Shown: piece by piece, positions 12,752 to 24,196 of the stretch
Layout of the letters: every line of letters starts with the position of its first letter
Numbering within the stretch: the first letter of the stretch is position 1
Origin: Trebouxia sp. TZW2008
Taxonomy: Eukaryota > Chlorophyta > Trebouxiophyceae > Trebouxiales > Trebouxiaceae
DNA: 64,000 nt
Assembly: GCA_002118135.1 (NCBI GenBank)
Contig: BDIU01000227.1
Coordinates: 1-64,000 of the forward strand
Direction: 5' to 3'
The notes under the pieces: generated by a model
Seen by the model: only the letters and a program-made list of their open reading frames with translations
What the model was told of the DNA's origin: nothing
The model's database searches: none
Made by a program: the position numbers and the translations under genes

Positions 12752-13907
12752 ACCCAAGTGCTCAGCTCTCCTAGAGCGCAGCATTTCATTTTCTATTGAC
12801 TGCAGTTTTGCAGTCCTTTCAGAGCATGTACTATAGGCATCCACTGCTTTGCACAAGCAGACATGTTTTCCCTTACTGCGTACAGTAAAATTGAAAGTAG
12901 TGAGTGCTGGTCACCTTGTAGCAGGAGTCGTGTGATTGTCTGGGCGTGGCTTGTATTGGGTTGCAGAGCCTTCAGCACATGGTTGATCTGCTGCTTGCGC
13001 ATGCATGCCCTGCACATTTTGTATTTTTGTGGTAGTCAGCTTGTCAGGGAAACAGAGTGGTGCTGTATGGTGACTGTGAGGTTGTTTCATTTCACTTGTG
13101 GGGTTCACTTGTCAAAAGCTGCCTTTGATTGCAGTCAACATAGACTGTTACATAGTGAGGCTAGTGCTCTGTGATCAGCATAGATGTCAAGCTGTGATGT
13201 CAAACGCTGATGTCATGGACAATGTTTGGCCATCTGTCGGCGTGTTAAGCTCATCAGGTTAAATATTTGCAGCTGTGCCAAATCAACAGGTCTCTTGAAT
13301 CGCACAGACAGCTGTTGTAAGCTTGCGAGGACTGGGCCATAGAGCGTCTGACTCAAACAAATGCAGTACTGGGGTGACCTGTCATCTCTGCTGTTTGCAC
13401 AGGGCTTATGCCCATCAGCAACATTGACTTCAGCTGAGTCTGGCTCAGCCGGGTATGGGACAGCTTGAACAGACAAGACAGCAGCATGAGCAATGCGGGA
13501 CACTCCGTTTACTATCAATGCCACAGTACATCAAGCTTTGTCTCGGTGCAATGCAGCAGTTGCTAGAGCCAACAGATTGCACAATGCTTTTAGGGCTCAA
13601 TACAGATGACAGATCAGCAGAGGCACCATGATGTTTGTCATGACAAAAATTGGCGCAGGAATAGACATATTCATATATCAATTGAGTCCCCGTTTACTGC
13701 TTCCTGCCCAGAGGCACATCAAAGGCTGCCCCTGTTTTTGCCATGCTGGCGTGTACCATATGACATAGTGTTGAGGAGTGGTCAGGTCTGCAGAGTTTGC
13801 ACAGATCGCCAGGAGGACCAAGCATCCTATGTGTTGGGTTGGATACACTGCATGCCATCAAGTCCACCACACAGATGTTCTGCATGTTTCAGCAATCTGC
13901 GTTGCAT
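12752..13907. other. Intergenic between convergent DIM1 and UEV1
   Basis: About 1.15 kb with no supported gene. Open frames here are short and show no recognisable domain. Confidence 0.5.
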
Positions 13908-14705
13908 TTAGTATGTTGTGCCCTCTGGAGGTTGAGGAAGCTTTCTGTTGTGGTGGCTGGCCATCTCCCTTCGCAACTCCACAAGGATGGTTTCAATGTT
14001 GTATCTGCTGGTCCAGTTAGCTAGGATGTGGAAGTGCCTTGCATCCACCTGTGACAAGACATGCAACATTGGTCCTGCGCATTGGCAACCTTCTGCTGAG
14101 CAAGAGCAGCACAAACGCTTACCACACCATTCTGACTGACGCATCCAAGGTTGACTCTGGTTTCAAACCTCACTTGTGGTGCCTGCAGGAATGCTCAGCA
14201 TGAGTATTTCAAAAGCAACATGTGGGCATCTACAGAAGGAGTGTAATCTCTCTTGTTACCTTGTCAGGATAGTTTTGATCACAGTACAGCTTGACAGTGT
14301 ATATGCGCCCGTCATGGACAGTCTGCAAACATCCAGCCACCACGCTGATCACTGAGCTCGCAAAGCCTAATACTGGAATTTATCGCTATGCAAAGCAGTG
14401 AAGCATTACGTTTGCTGGACCAACAATAGCACCAGCCCAGTATCTCATCAGCAGATCGTCACCATCGTCCAAACCGTAGCTGACGTTTCCATCCCCACCC
14501 TTGGTCACCTTCTCGCCTTGCTCAAGCTCATCTAGGAGCCGGAAATTGCGGGGTACGACTGCGGCAACAGTCGTTGTGAAGTGACTTGCTGAAGTATATA
14601 GAGAAGAGTGCTTATGCTGAGCCATGCTGCCAATCTGCATTTGCCAACTGTTATGCTTGCACTGCTTGCACATTTGATGTGCAGACACTCACCAGCCCCA
14701 GCCAT
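13908..14705 (-). CDS. UEV1: Ubiquitin-conjugating E2 variant UEV1/MMS2, 151 aa
   Basis: Catalytically inactive E2-like partner of UBC13 in Lys63-linked ubiquitin chain synthesis (post-replication repair and signalling). Minus-strand exons 14705-14693 (13 nt), 14588-14410, 14322-14260, 14182-14123, 14048-13908; phases agree. Family blocks: [41 protein letters not shown] then [41 protein letters not shown] and the C-terminal [17 protein letters not shown]. As expected of a UEV, there is no HPN motif and no active-site cysteine segment. The tiny first exon codes only MAGA; it was chosen because its donor and phase fit. The start is 596 bp from the divergent ADP-ribosylglycohydrolase. Confidence 0.94.
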
Positions 14706-15301
14706 GTCAGTACCGTGTGCGCTGTTGCTGCACAACGATACTGGCTGGCAGCAGCTTGATTGCTGTTACTGGGGGTGCAGGGATCAGAAGAAAAATGCTT
14801 GAGGCCAATACGGCGACGCAGTGCTACACACGCTGTCTCAATTCACGCTTGCTTTCTGCCTGGTCGGAGTTTTGAGCCTGCATCAAGACCCGCAACTGCA
14901 GGAAGTGTCATAGGGTCTGGCAAGGTGAGCCCAAAATTCGCTGGCAAATTTGGAGGTTGTGCGCAAACCCTAGAAGTTGTCCTCGCTACAAATTGGCTGG
15001 CGCTGTTCGATCCAAGAGATTTTCGACCTTCAAGTCTTCCCAATCGGTTTTTTCATTATACGACCATGTCTGCTGGCACAAGGCCTGCTCATTGCCAACG
15101 GTCAACCATATGTACTGATCGCGATGGCTTTGCTATGTCAGAGCTTATGTACTATCTATCTATCTACTCAAGACACATGAAACGCAGATCCGTCAGTGCA
15201 TGCAGAGCGTCTTTGTCTACAGACTTTCGCCGCATCTACATCAGAGCCGTCCGCAGGCCAAGGACTTCCGCAGAGCGCTGAGAAGCTTACAGCGTGCTTG
15301 C
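14706..15301. promoter_or_regulatory. Bidirectional promoter, UEV1 / ADP-ribosylglycohydrolase
   Basis: A 596-bp divergent gap containing both 5' regions. Open frames cross it but none resembles a known domain. Confidence 0.45.
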
Positions 15302-18300
15302 ATGAGCTCAACTGACCGTCACACGGTATCGTATGACGCTGTTAGGTGTGCTGAGGGGCATCAAGGCAGGTGTCTAGGCGCCCTGCTGGGTTCTTTTTCG
15401 GGGGACGCTTCAGGTAATGCATCCCATCACCAAACAAGCGTCTATGTGCTGGGTAAGTACCCAGTCGACGCTTACTACGCAAAAAGTTTAGGCTGCCACT
15501 GTTCCAGTCAAGCTTGGAAAGTATTCATGCAAGTTGTTGCAAAATCAGGAGCACCTGTCGAGGGCTGGTCTTGGGAGCACATTGCCCACGAACAAAAGCG
15601 CTTCCAGCATATGGCGAGCGGGCGTTACACTGATGACACACAGTTGACACTTGCGCTAGCTAAGTCCCTGGTAAGATCCTCTTGGTGAGTGAAGCTGCAA
15701 CTGCAAAGATAGAGATAGGGAATGACATGATGCCCATGCTCACAATTGCATCAGGTCTTTTGCAATCAGATGTTGCTCAGGGCATCAAGTCTGTTGCAAT
15801 CACATGTTGCTCAGGCAAATGCTGCTGACACAGTCCCCAAGTCTCAAATTTGTAAAAGTTAGAGGTGTTGCTGTGCATATGCAGGTAAGCATGGGTGCCT
15901 GTGATGCAGCTGCAGCTTCTAATGCCTATGTTGAGGCGTTTGACAGCAGCAGGTTGGCGCCATCTGCATAAAGCAACCACATGGCATGCAGTATCAAAGT
16001 GCTGTGATCAGTACGCACTCAATTTAGACTGCATAAACTAAGTAGCCTCCTGTAGCACATGAGCCATAAAGATACTAAACAGGGCAAGAACAAAGAATGA
16101 CAAGGGGCATGGGTTGTACATTGTTGCATTGTTGCATGACGCTCAAGACAAGCCTGCCTGGCGAGATAAGACTTGTGACACGCGCTCAGCAGTATATGCT
16201 AGAACATATCATTTGTTGTTATTGTTATTATTATGCAGGGGTTATGGAGGCTCAGCGCAAAAGACGTTTGCACTGCTGAAGGAAGGGAAGACAGACTACA
16301 AGCAAAGTGGCAGGCTTGGCTTTCCAGAGGGATCCTTTGCCAATGGCGGTGCTATGCGCATTGCTCCTGTGGGCTTAGCCTACAGGTCAGGCAGTGATGA
16401 AATGCTGAATTTGCATGAATCAGCTGCAGGGGAAAAGTGCACGAGCAACGTCTTCAAATCCCAAACGCACCAGCATTGCTCCTGTGGGCTTGGCCTACAG
16501 GTGAGGCATTGAGGAATTGCAAAATTTGCTCAAGTCAAGTGCAGGGACAAAAGCATGCACAATGTCATTGATGCCCAAATGCACCAGCGTCGCTCCTGTG
16601 GGCTTGGCCTACAGGTGAGGCAGTGATGACATGCTGCATTTGCATGAGTCAGCTGCAGGGGAAATTGCACGGGCAACATCATTGATGCCCAGATGCCTCA
16701 GCATCGCTCCTGTGGGCTTGACCTGCAGGTGAGGCAGTGATGCATTGCAGAATTTGCTTGAATAAACTGCAGAAATAAAAGCATGGGCACCATCGTTGAC
16801 ACCCAAATTCACCAGCATTGCTCCTGTGGGCTTGGCTTATAGGTCAGGCAGTGATGGATTGCAGAATTTGCTCAAGTCAAGTGCAAGGACAGAAGCATGT
16901 GCAATGTCATTGATGCCCAAATGCACCAGCATCGCTCCTGTGGGCTTGGCCTATAGGTCTGGCAGTGATGAAATGCTGGATTTGCATGAGTCAGCTGCAG
17001 GGGAAATTGCACGGGCAACATCATTGACACCCAAATGCACCAGCACTGCTCCTGTGGGCCTAGCCTACAGGTGAGGGATGAGTGCTGCAAATGCCACGCT
17101 TGCACGAATCACTTGCAGGAAAAAGCATAAATGGACAGGGTCGTGCATGTCCAAACGTATCAGCATTGTGTAGGGCTTGAACAACAGCGTGCAAATTCAG
17201 CCAGAGTGTGTTGTCTTGCCTCAGAGTTGCTGACACATGTCATTCAGGTCATGTGCAGCACCGATGCATTGTCAGCAACAAAGCTTCAAGTGGAAGTCAG
17301 CCCAGCTTTGCGACAGGTTATGTCCTGTACATCATGTCATGACATGACAACAAGCGCCATGAAGTGATTGTGTCAAATACTAGGTCTGAACTTGGCTGGC
17401 GAGTAATAGGTAAGTATCTGCCTCGTTGCCTCAGCATGGACATGAGTGAAACTGCACGCAGATGGCTGTGCTGCAGGCATGCCGGTCCACAGCTTCTGCA
17501 CCAATCTATGCAATATGCTTAAATGTCAATAGACAAACACGCAATGTCTTTGGTGAAGCAAAACGTGAACATCTGCAGGCGCGCCAGCCCAGAGGTACCC
17601 CACAAGGCTGTAGAAGATGCTTTGCTGTGCAGCCATGTTCATCCAGTAGGCATAAAAGTCGCCTACATCCAAGCAATTGCTGTTGCTGCCTTCTGCACAT
17701 GCGCTAGAAGTGTAAGCATCAAATTGCATGAAACAACATGTGAACGGCTTTGGAGAATGCTCGAATGCATGTGCATCAAAATGCGAGAAAGATTATGCTG
17801 ATGGCTGTGCTGCAGGCATGCCAGCCCAGAGGTGCTCCGTAAGGCTGTTGAGGATGCTTTGCTGTGCAGCCATGTTCACCCAGAAGGCATAGAGGGCGCC
17901 TACATCCAGGCAGCTGCTGTGGCTGCCCTCTGCACATGCGCTGGCCCAGCATCGCAAGGTACTTGTGCTGCTTCCACCCCCAGGCAGCTGCTGTGGCTGC
18001 CCTCTGTGCATGCGCTGGCCCAGCATCGCAAGGTACTTGTGCTGCTTCCACCCCCAGGCAGCTGCTGTGGCTGCCCTCTGTGCATGCGCTGGCCCAGCAT
18101 CTCAAGGTACTTGTGCTGCTTCCACCCCCAGGCAGCTGCTGTGGCTGCCCTCTGTGCATGCGCTGGCCCAGCATCGCAAGGTACTTGTGCTGCTTCCACA
18201 CCCAGGCAGCTGCTGTGGCTGCCCTCTGTGCATGCGCAAGCCCAGCATAAAAAAGAATTGGTTGATTGAGTTGATTGACAGCTGTGCCTGCGCAAATGCG

Positions 18301-20764
18301 AGGTCATCACAAGGAGTACAGCAGTACTTGTGCAGACAATGATGGGGCCAGACAGAAGGCATTGTGAGATCACTTGACTCTCACGCGTAGGACCTGACAC
18401 AAGCAGAGCAACTGAGCAGATTGGACTCTGCAATCAGTTGTATGTTGTTGTACACATGCCAGAATGTGTTTCTGCTGACAGGTGATGGGTCTGAGACGGG
18501 CGCAATGCAGCTGTTGAGAAATTTGCAGGCTGCAGCTACCCTTGAAGCCATGCAAGCCAAGCTGCAGGTCTTGCTAGACAGCTTGCCAGCAGCTCCTGAG
18601 GTCAACTCTGAAGGCTGCATTGATGGCAATAACTGGGAGGGCAATGCACAGTCTGTAGCCTGGCAGTATGATTGCAAGGTGAGACGTATCATCATCATCA
18701 CCATCGCTATCATCTATGCACCGTGTACTGTGTCTCTGTGGCCAACACATATTAGACCCGCACAGAAGCAATGACCTGCCTCCGAAAATTCTGTCCAAAG
18801 CCATTTTGTGCCAGCATGAGGTTCAAGTCAGCTGCAAGCAGGTGTGAACATTGCGACCCCATTGTGACATGGCAAACTGACCCAATGACAAACCCCCAGC
18901 TGCACATGGATTGTCAGCAGATGATTAGGCATGCTTGCAAACTCAACCTGAGACTGGAGCCTGCGTTGACAGCAACAACTGAGAGGGCACTGTTAGTAGC
19001 CTGGCAGTATGACTGCAAGATGAGACATAAGTCAGCTGCAAGCAGTTGTGAACATTCCTGCACACCATTGTAGCAATGTGAGCCGGCTACAATTGGATCA
19101 TCACCAGTTTCACATGCGTGCTTGCAAGTTGAGCCTGACACTACCCCTGCGTTTGGTCTGTCCTGAGCGCTGTTTGTGAAAACCAGCATGCTTAGTAGCT
19201 GACACGCAGATCAAAAGACTCTGCAGTTGAGTCTGACTCAGCTGAGCATCACAGAGTGTGCTCTGAGCCGCCATTCCGTCCATCTTAGATAACAGCAGAC
19301 ACTCTTGTGTGATCTACACACTAGCATTGTGGAACGCTCTGAGCTCTGTTGCGCTTACTGCTTGGCTTTGTTACACGAGTCCAGGTGCTGCAGCAAGCAG
19401 GGTCAGAGGGGCTTCATCTCAAAGCTACGGATGCAGTGGTGTATGATTCAGGCATCTGCAGCGCATGAGCAGTGCTTTGACAGTGTGGGAAAGTGAGGTA
19501 GATTGTCAAGACATCCTGTTGGGATCTAGGTGCTGCAGCAAGCAGGGGCGGAGGGTTTTCGAGCTCAAGCCATGCATGCAGTGGTGTGAGCCTTGTAGGC
19601 TCTGTGCAAGCATTGGGAAGATCCAAAAGCAGTCACCATTTGGGCACTTGGCTGTGCATGAGCAGTGCTTTGAGAGTGCAAAACAGTAAGATAGTGTATG
19701 AAAGCATCCGGCTGAACGCAGGTACTGCAGCAAGCAGGGGTGGAAGGCTTTCAGATTCAAGCCATGGATGCAGTGGTATGTGCTCTTTGGGCGCTGTGCA
19801 GGCACTGGCAAGATCCAAGAGCAGCCACCATTGCTGCTGTACGAGGTGCGCTTGCTCGGTCCATCAAATAGTGCATGCTTCGTCTGCAGCTCAGGTATGA
19901 CCTGATTGAATCCTGACGAAGCTGTTGACACTGAAGCTGCAGAGGGCAATCGGGCAGCTTGTTTGCACTCACATTTTCAATTTGCCCTGCTGATCATCAA
20001 AGAAGCAATGTCCAAATTAAGCATCCAGTTGTATACATATCATAACGCCCTTGCTTGGTCATTCTTGACGACAAGCTGGTTTCTGCATCTCTGACAAGAG
20101 TTGTTGCACATGTTGAGCCCTTGAAAGCAGTAATGCAAAGCGCTATTGACTTCGTCTATGTGGGCAGGTCTTCAGCACTTGGGCAGCTTCGTTTAATGTA
20201 ACTGTGGCCAGCCAGAGCGCTTGAGATATTTTGGAAACTAAGCTGCTTGATAACGTGACACATACTTGATCAAGTGTGATCCTGCCCAAATGACTGATCA
20301 TGCATTAGTGGTTTGCGCTTGATGCTGAAAGGCAGGCAATCTCCCTGCAGGTGGTGGTGACTCTGATACAATTGCAGCGATGACAGGCGCTCTCAGTGGA
20401 GCACTACACGGCGCTTCTTGGATTCCACAGCCATGGTGGGTGAAGATTTGCATGCATCTTGAGCTACATAATACACTATGCGATATGCAACACGAAATCA
20501 ATACAACATACAAGCCAACATATAACACATTGTACAAGGTGACATGATAATACCATGCGTTGCATCACCAACTACAATGCTGCATTTGCACTTGCAGTCA
20601 AAGCAGCATTTGACTCCCTGATGCGACCTACCATGCTGTTTCGATCCAATCTTGCTTTGCAAGGGATGCTGCTTTACAGGTTTGACAAGCTAGAGAATGA
20701 AGCTGATGGGCGGGACACATGTGTGCGATTAGCTGTTCTCTTGTCTGAGCTTGACCTCAAGTGA
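15302..20764 (+). CDS. ADP-ribosylglycohydrolase (ARH/DraG family), 360 aa
   Basis: Predicted to hydrolyse ADP-ribose linked to protein or small molecules at a binuclear Mg site. Exons 15302-15413, 15549-15670, 15885-15952, 16239-16385, 17816-17958, 18482-18678, 19722-19845, 20351-20435, 20680-20764; all phases join (1083 nt). Motifs in order: CLGALLGSFSGDASGAPVEG, YTDDTQLTLALAKSL (first metal motif TDDT), SSRGYGGSA across a splice, GAMRIAPVGLAYR, HVHPEGIEGAYIQAAAVAAL, MDAVVCALWAL, GGGDSDTIAAMTGALSGALHG (second metal motif GDSDT) and WFDKLENEADGRD. Compact coding exons sit in very long introns packed with copies of exons 4, 5, 6 and 7 (separate entries). Which ARH subtype it is cannot be told from sequence alone. 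Confidence 0.9.
16386..17100 (+). repeat. 114-bp tandem array derived from the end of ARH exon 4
   Basis: The block encoding IAPVGLAYR plus the donor and following intron is repeated. The word GCTCCTGTGGGCTT starts at 16363 (real exon), 16478, 16592, 16706, 16820, 16934 and, with its last T changed to C, 17048; that is one 115-bp step and five 114-bp steps. Because 114 is a multiple of three, the copies stay in phase with each other, and parts of the array (16796-17074) read open as a repeated IAPVGLAYR protein. Alternate units resemble each other more (two spacer types: one with TTTGCATGAGTCAGCTGCAG, one with TTTGCTCAAGTCAAGTGCA). Confidence 0.92.
17462..17712 (+). repeat. Upstream duplicate(s) of ARH exon 5, one fully open
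   Basis: After a GCAG acceptor at about 17578 there is a full-length, stop-free copy of exon 5 (encoding ASPEV, KAVEDALLCSHVHP, AYIQA, AVAA and CTCA) that runs into a GTAAGC donor near 17713. It enters in the same phase as the real exon 5. A shorter third fragment (GATGGCTGTGCTGCAGGCATGCC) is at 17461-17483. The real exon was taken as 17816-17958 because its end phase fits exon 6. Use of the 17578 copy as an alternative exon cannot be excluded. Confidence 0.8.
17905..18250 (+). repeat. Perfectly regular 74-bp array from ARH exon 5/intron junction, five units
   Basis: CAGCTGCTGT occurs at 17911, 17985, 18059, 18133 and 18207, exactly 74 bp apart. Each unit holds 49 bases of exon (AAVAALC), the GGTACTTGTG donor and a 25-base pyrimidine-rich run ending CCCAG. 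Every unit therefore looks like a micro-exon flanked by both splice sites. Units are almost identical, implying recent expansion. Confidence 0.95.
18826..19075 (+). repeat. Decayed copies of ARH exon 6 end and intron segment
   Basis: About 18937-19025 repeats the 3' part of exon 6 (bases about 18600-18685, including the word TAGCCTGGCAGTATGA followed by TGCAAG) with many changes. A neighbouring intron word TCAGCTGCAAGCAG is duplicated at about 18828 and 19030. Confidence 0.8.
19380..19720 (+). repeat. Two decayed copies of ARH exon 7
   Basis: GTGCTGCAGCAAGCAGGG begins near 19384 and 19530; the intact exon begins at 19722 (GTACTGCAGCAAGCAGGG). Both upstream copies follow an AG and continue with diverged exon sequence including ATGCAGTGGT, then drift out of frame. 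Confidence 0.85.
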
Positions 20765-21750
20765 GTACAGGCACATTCAGCTGTCTTGCAAGGGGCAGGT
20801 CTGTTGCTCTGAGCCATTTACAGGATCTGGTTGCGTACAGGCAGAGCAGGCACTTGACAAGTCATAACTTCACAAGAACTGTGCTCTGCTTGATGTGTTA
20901 CAGCTTGTATGACCCAGCAAATCAATGCTCTTTACAAGAACTACGAACTTGCCTAGGTCTCAGCCCACTACCACAAAGTGTGACAGTGGCTTGTGAACTG
21001 TGTGAGCAGCAGGCCTAGGTATTGAGGCATCGTGCTTGCCTTGGCAATGGTGGTCCATGCATGCCTGTTCAAGCCGCACACATCTGCACTTGCATCTGGT
21101 GTCTGTGTCCGTTACTGGTGCACGTGGCATCTTGTTTTGCACACAATTGCAATGTTGTGCGTAAATGTACACACTGTAAAGTTGATGTGAGCTATGCTGA
21201 TTGTGACACCTCAGCATGACGCAAAGCCTCCACCTCAACTCCTTTCAAACAAGAAACCTTGCAAGCTTGGGGCATGCAGCACAGATGAATGACAAACAAG
21301 CTGACAAACTCACCAGTGCAGCAGTAAGAGATTGCCCCTGCTGTAAATGCTTGACCCTTGATACAGATGCAGCAGCCTCAGCAGAGTCGACTGTAACCGC
21401 TGTATTCTGTGCGAAATTTTGCGGTCTATGCATCAGCTTAGGTGTGACTGCTGTCGCAGATACACTCATGCCCAAGTGACCTTTGAGTCTCAAATGCTTG
21501 ACCCTTACTTTACTCCATCTAATGACCTATTTTGGCAATGTTGACCTACGTGCGGCAAGCACTTTGACCGGAGCTGTTTTGCGCAGACGCGCATATGAAA
21601 CGTTTTTTAAGGCTGTCATTCCAGCACATTGCCTGTGAGCGATGCTGATGGTCCAGACGTATTGAATGCGTGTGTCAGACGGCTACTGACCAGATCAATC
21701 CTCCCGTGGGTCAACTCAGCGTGCAAGCTGCCAACTGACGTGCCTGTACC
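20765..21750. other. Intergenic, ARH to uL4m (tandem)
   Basis: About 1 kb holding the ARH 3' flank and the uL4m promoter. Short open frames on both strands have no recognisable domains. Confidence 0.45.
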
Positions 21751-24196
21751 ATGTGGCGTCAGATCAGCAAGAGCGTGACGCAAACGTTGTTGTCTCGAAA
21801 TGCCTGCTGTCAGGTGAGCCAGCCGCTTGTCAGACATGACAGCAAGATGGTAGTACTGTCGGCATAGCGTGCTGTTATTGTGCTTGCAGACCTTGCCGGC
21901 CCAGTCATGCGCAATTCCTGCACACAGCAGCAGTATGAGCCATTGCGCGTCACGCAGCATGGCCTCGCAAGCGGCTACTCCAGCAACAAGCACAGAAGGC
22001 AAGGGTGCCTGCACAAATGACCTATCGCTCTCACACCAATGATGTCCTATGAGCAACGTGACTTGTTTCACTTTGCAATTTTTTGGCTTCCTGACTTTGG
22101 CAAACAAGCATGCACATACATATGCGTGGAATGCAGAATCAGCAAATGGCGCCATTGTGCCTGTTTTCAACCTGGACAATGAGGAAGTGGGCCAATACAC
22201 CTTGCCTCAAAGCATCTTTGGGGTTGATGTCAGGAAGGACATACTCCACCGCGTCGTGAGATGGCAACTTGCAAAGCGACAACAGGTACAAGCTGCGCAA
22301 TGACTTTCATCAGTTCAAATGTAGCGCTTCATGTTGCATCCCCTTACGTAAAAGACAAAGGGCTGCCCTCCATAGGTCAACTTTGTGCTGGTTGCTGCTT
22401 TTACAGCAGCAGCCTTGGGCTGCCTCTACTCACAGAGGCTTCTGTATCAATGCCTAATGGCATAGACTGTTCTTGTTTCTTTTCTGGCATTTGCTTATCT
22501 TGCTCATGCGCAATCAATGAAGCCAGCAGTTTGCGTGTCCATCTACAGGGAACCCACAAGACAAAGACACGATCTGAGGTGTCAGGAGGCGGCAAGAAGC
22601 CCAGGCCTCAAAAGGGTTCAGGCCAAGCCAGATTAGGCACCATCAGAGCAGGACAGGTCAGCTCTTAGCAATTCTGAACATCATTGACGATTCTGAATCT
22701 ACTACACCCATGCATCTTAGCAATTCTGCTTGTTGTGCGCCATTCTGCCAACCATCAGCAAGTATGCATTATTTACACCCATGCATGTTCCTCGTTGTGC
22801 ACGTCATTGGCAATCCTGCATCAACAATAGCCCTGTAGCTTAGCAGTTTTGCACGTTACTTACACAATGACTTTTCACAGCCAAAACAAGACCTGCATGA
22901 GATGTATATGCTGAAATAGCTTTGCGGCAGACCATTTGGACGTGCATCTGCAATGTGGTAACTCAGTCAGCTCTGCTGCAAACACCCAGACCTGCATCTG
23001 CGAGGCCATTGGCATAAAATACATGACTGCATTGCAGTTACGGGGCGGAGGCACCATACATGGGCCTGTTGTCAGGTCTCATGAACACAGTTTGAACAGG
23101 AAAGTTCGGCGACTCGGAATGAAATGCGCATTGTCGGTGAGCCATGCTTTGCTGGTGACTTTTGCACTGCGCTGGCAATTTGCAGCTGGAAGTGAACTTG
23201 CTAAAGTCCAGACTGACATGGCCCTAATGAAGTTGTTGTAATGCGTGTTGTGCAGGCCAAATCCTCTGAGGGTAGACTGCATGTCTTTGATAGCTTATCA
23301 GTAGATGCAGCCAAAACGGTATGTCTTAGCTCAGCAGAACTTTTGTTTGCATTTGCGCCACTTGTTGGCTGTCAAACTAATATGCAGGCAGGGCCAAGCT
23401 TGTGAGTTTTGTGCATATACTGCAGAAACCACTTGATGCACATCTCAACGCGTTGCTGTCAGATGCCCCCAGAAGGTCTATCTTGATGGTTGATAGTGGA
23501 AAGGAGGGTCCAGATGGCGGGTATGCCGCATTGTTCACTCGAGCTTTGACGAGCACTTTGATTCGCTTGTCACAAACTTTGCACTCAGCCTTTGACGACC
23601 GGTCATCTTTGCTTGCCACAGATTGTACACTTGAGCTTTCACAAGCAGTTAGCTTTGCTTGCCACAGATTGTCCATTTATGCTTCAACAAGCAGTCAGCT
23701 TTGGTTGCCACAGATTGTGCCCACAAGCTTTGACAAACAGTCAACTTTGCCTGCCACAGATTGTCCACTTGAGCTTTCACAAGCAGTTAGCTTTGCTTGC
23801 CACAGATGGTTCCTTCAAGCTGCGACATGCACTTGGTGCCAATGCTGAACTGCATCCTTATGTGTTGCAGATCATTTCCTGAAGTTTTGACAAGCAGTTT
23901 ATACTGCCAGCCATGTATTGGATGTCAGTGCTGAAGCACATTCTGGTCTGTTGCAGACCATCATCTCAAGCATTGACAAGCAATTGGATTGCCAGCATGT
24001 ACTGATGCCAATGCTGAACTGCAGCTGTATTTGCAGGGTTGGCCTGCGCAGGGCAGCTGCAAATCTTCCTTGGGTAGACATCATTCCGCATGCAGGCCTC
24101 AATGTTTACAGCATCTTGCAAAGAGACCAGCTATTTGTGACCACTAGCGCCCTTGACAAGGTTGTACACCAGCTCAGCCAACCTGTCAAACGATAG
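21751..24196 (+). CDS. MRPL4: Mitochondrial large-subunit ribosomal protein uL4 (RPL4), about 279 aa
   Basis: Structural protein of the mitoribosome exit-tunnel wall. Exons 21751-21813, 21890-21998 (or -22004), 22143-22285, 22549-22656, 23038-23136, 23256-23318, 23426-23520, 24037-24196. Exon 1 ([20 protein letters not shown]) looks like an amphipathic, acid-free mitochondrial presequence. Family blocks: [74 protein letters not shown], and the plant-mitochondrial ending [20 protein letters not shown]. Exon 2 can end at a GC donor (after 21998) or at a GT donor (after 22004); both keep the frame and differ by two residues. The next gene, RBM39-like, is convergent. Confidence 0.9.
22369..22492 (-). 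repeat. Dispersed repeat family, copy B
   Basis: In the uL4m intron 22286-22548. On the minus strand it has the AGAAAAGAAAC purine run, GCCTCTGT, AGAGGCAGCCC, AAAGCAGCAAC and TTGACCTATGG, in the order seen in copy D (56228-56346). Confidence 0.75.
23570..24036 (+). repeat. 46-bp tandem array plus degenerate units in the last uL4m intron
   Basis: GCCACAGAT occurs at 23615, 23661, 23707, 23753 and 23799, exactly 46 bp apart, alternating with GCTTT and CAAGCAGTTAGCTTTGC. It is followed by about three degenerate units carrying a GATGCCAATGCTGAACTGCA-like word, the last ending at the true acceptor (24036). No clear exon similarity was found for the 46-bp unit. Confidence 0.85.

Noticed and set aside
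16363..18250. CRISPR-like regularly spaced repeats
   Set aside because: The 114-bp and 74-bp units are contiguous tandem repeats with exon homology in a eukaryotic intron. There are no unique spacers and no cas genes.
21616..22200. 194-codon open frame on the minus strand
   Set aside because: It is antisense to the first three uL4m exons and shows no domain; the + strand reading is conserved.
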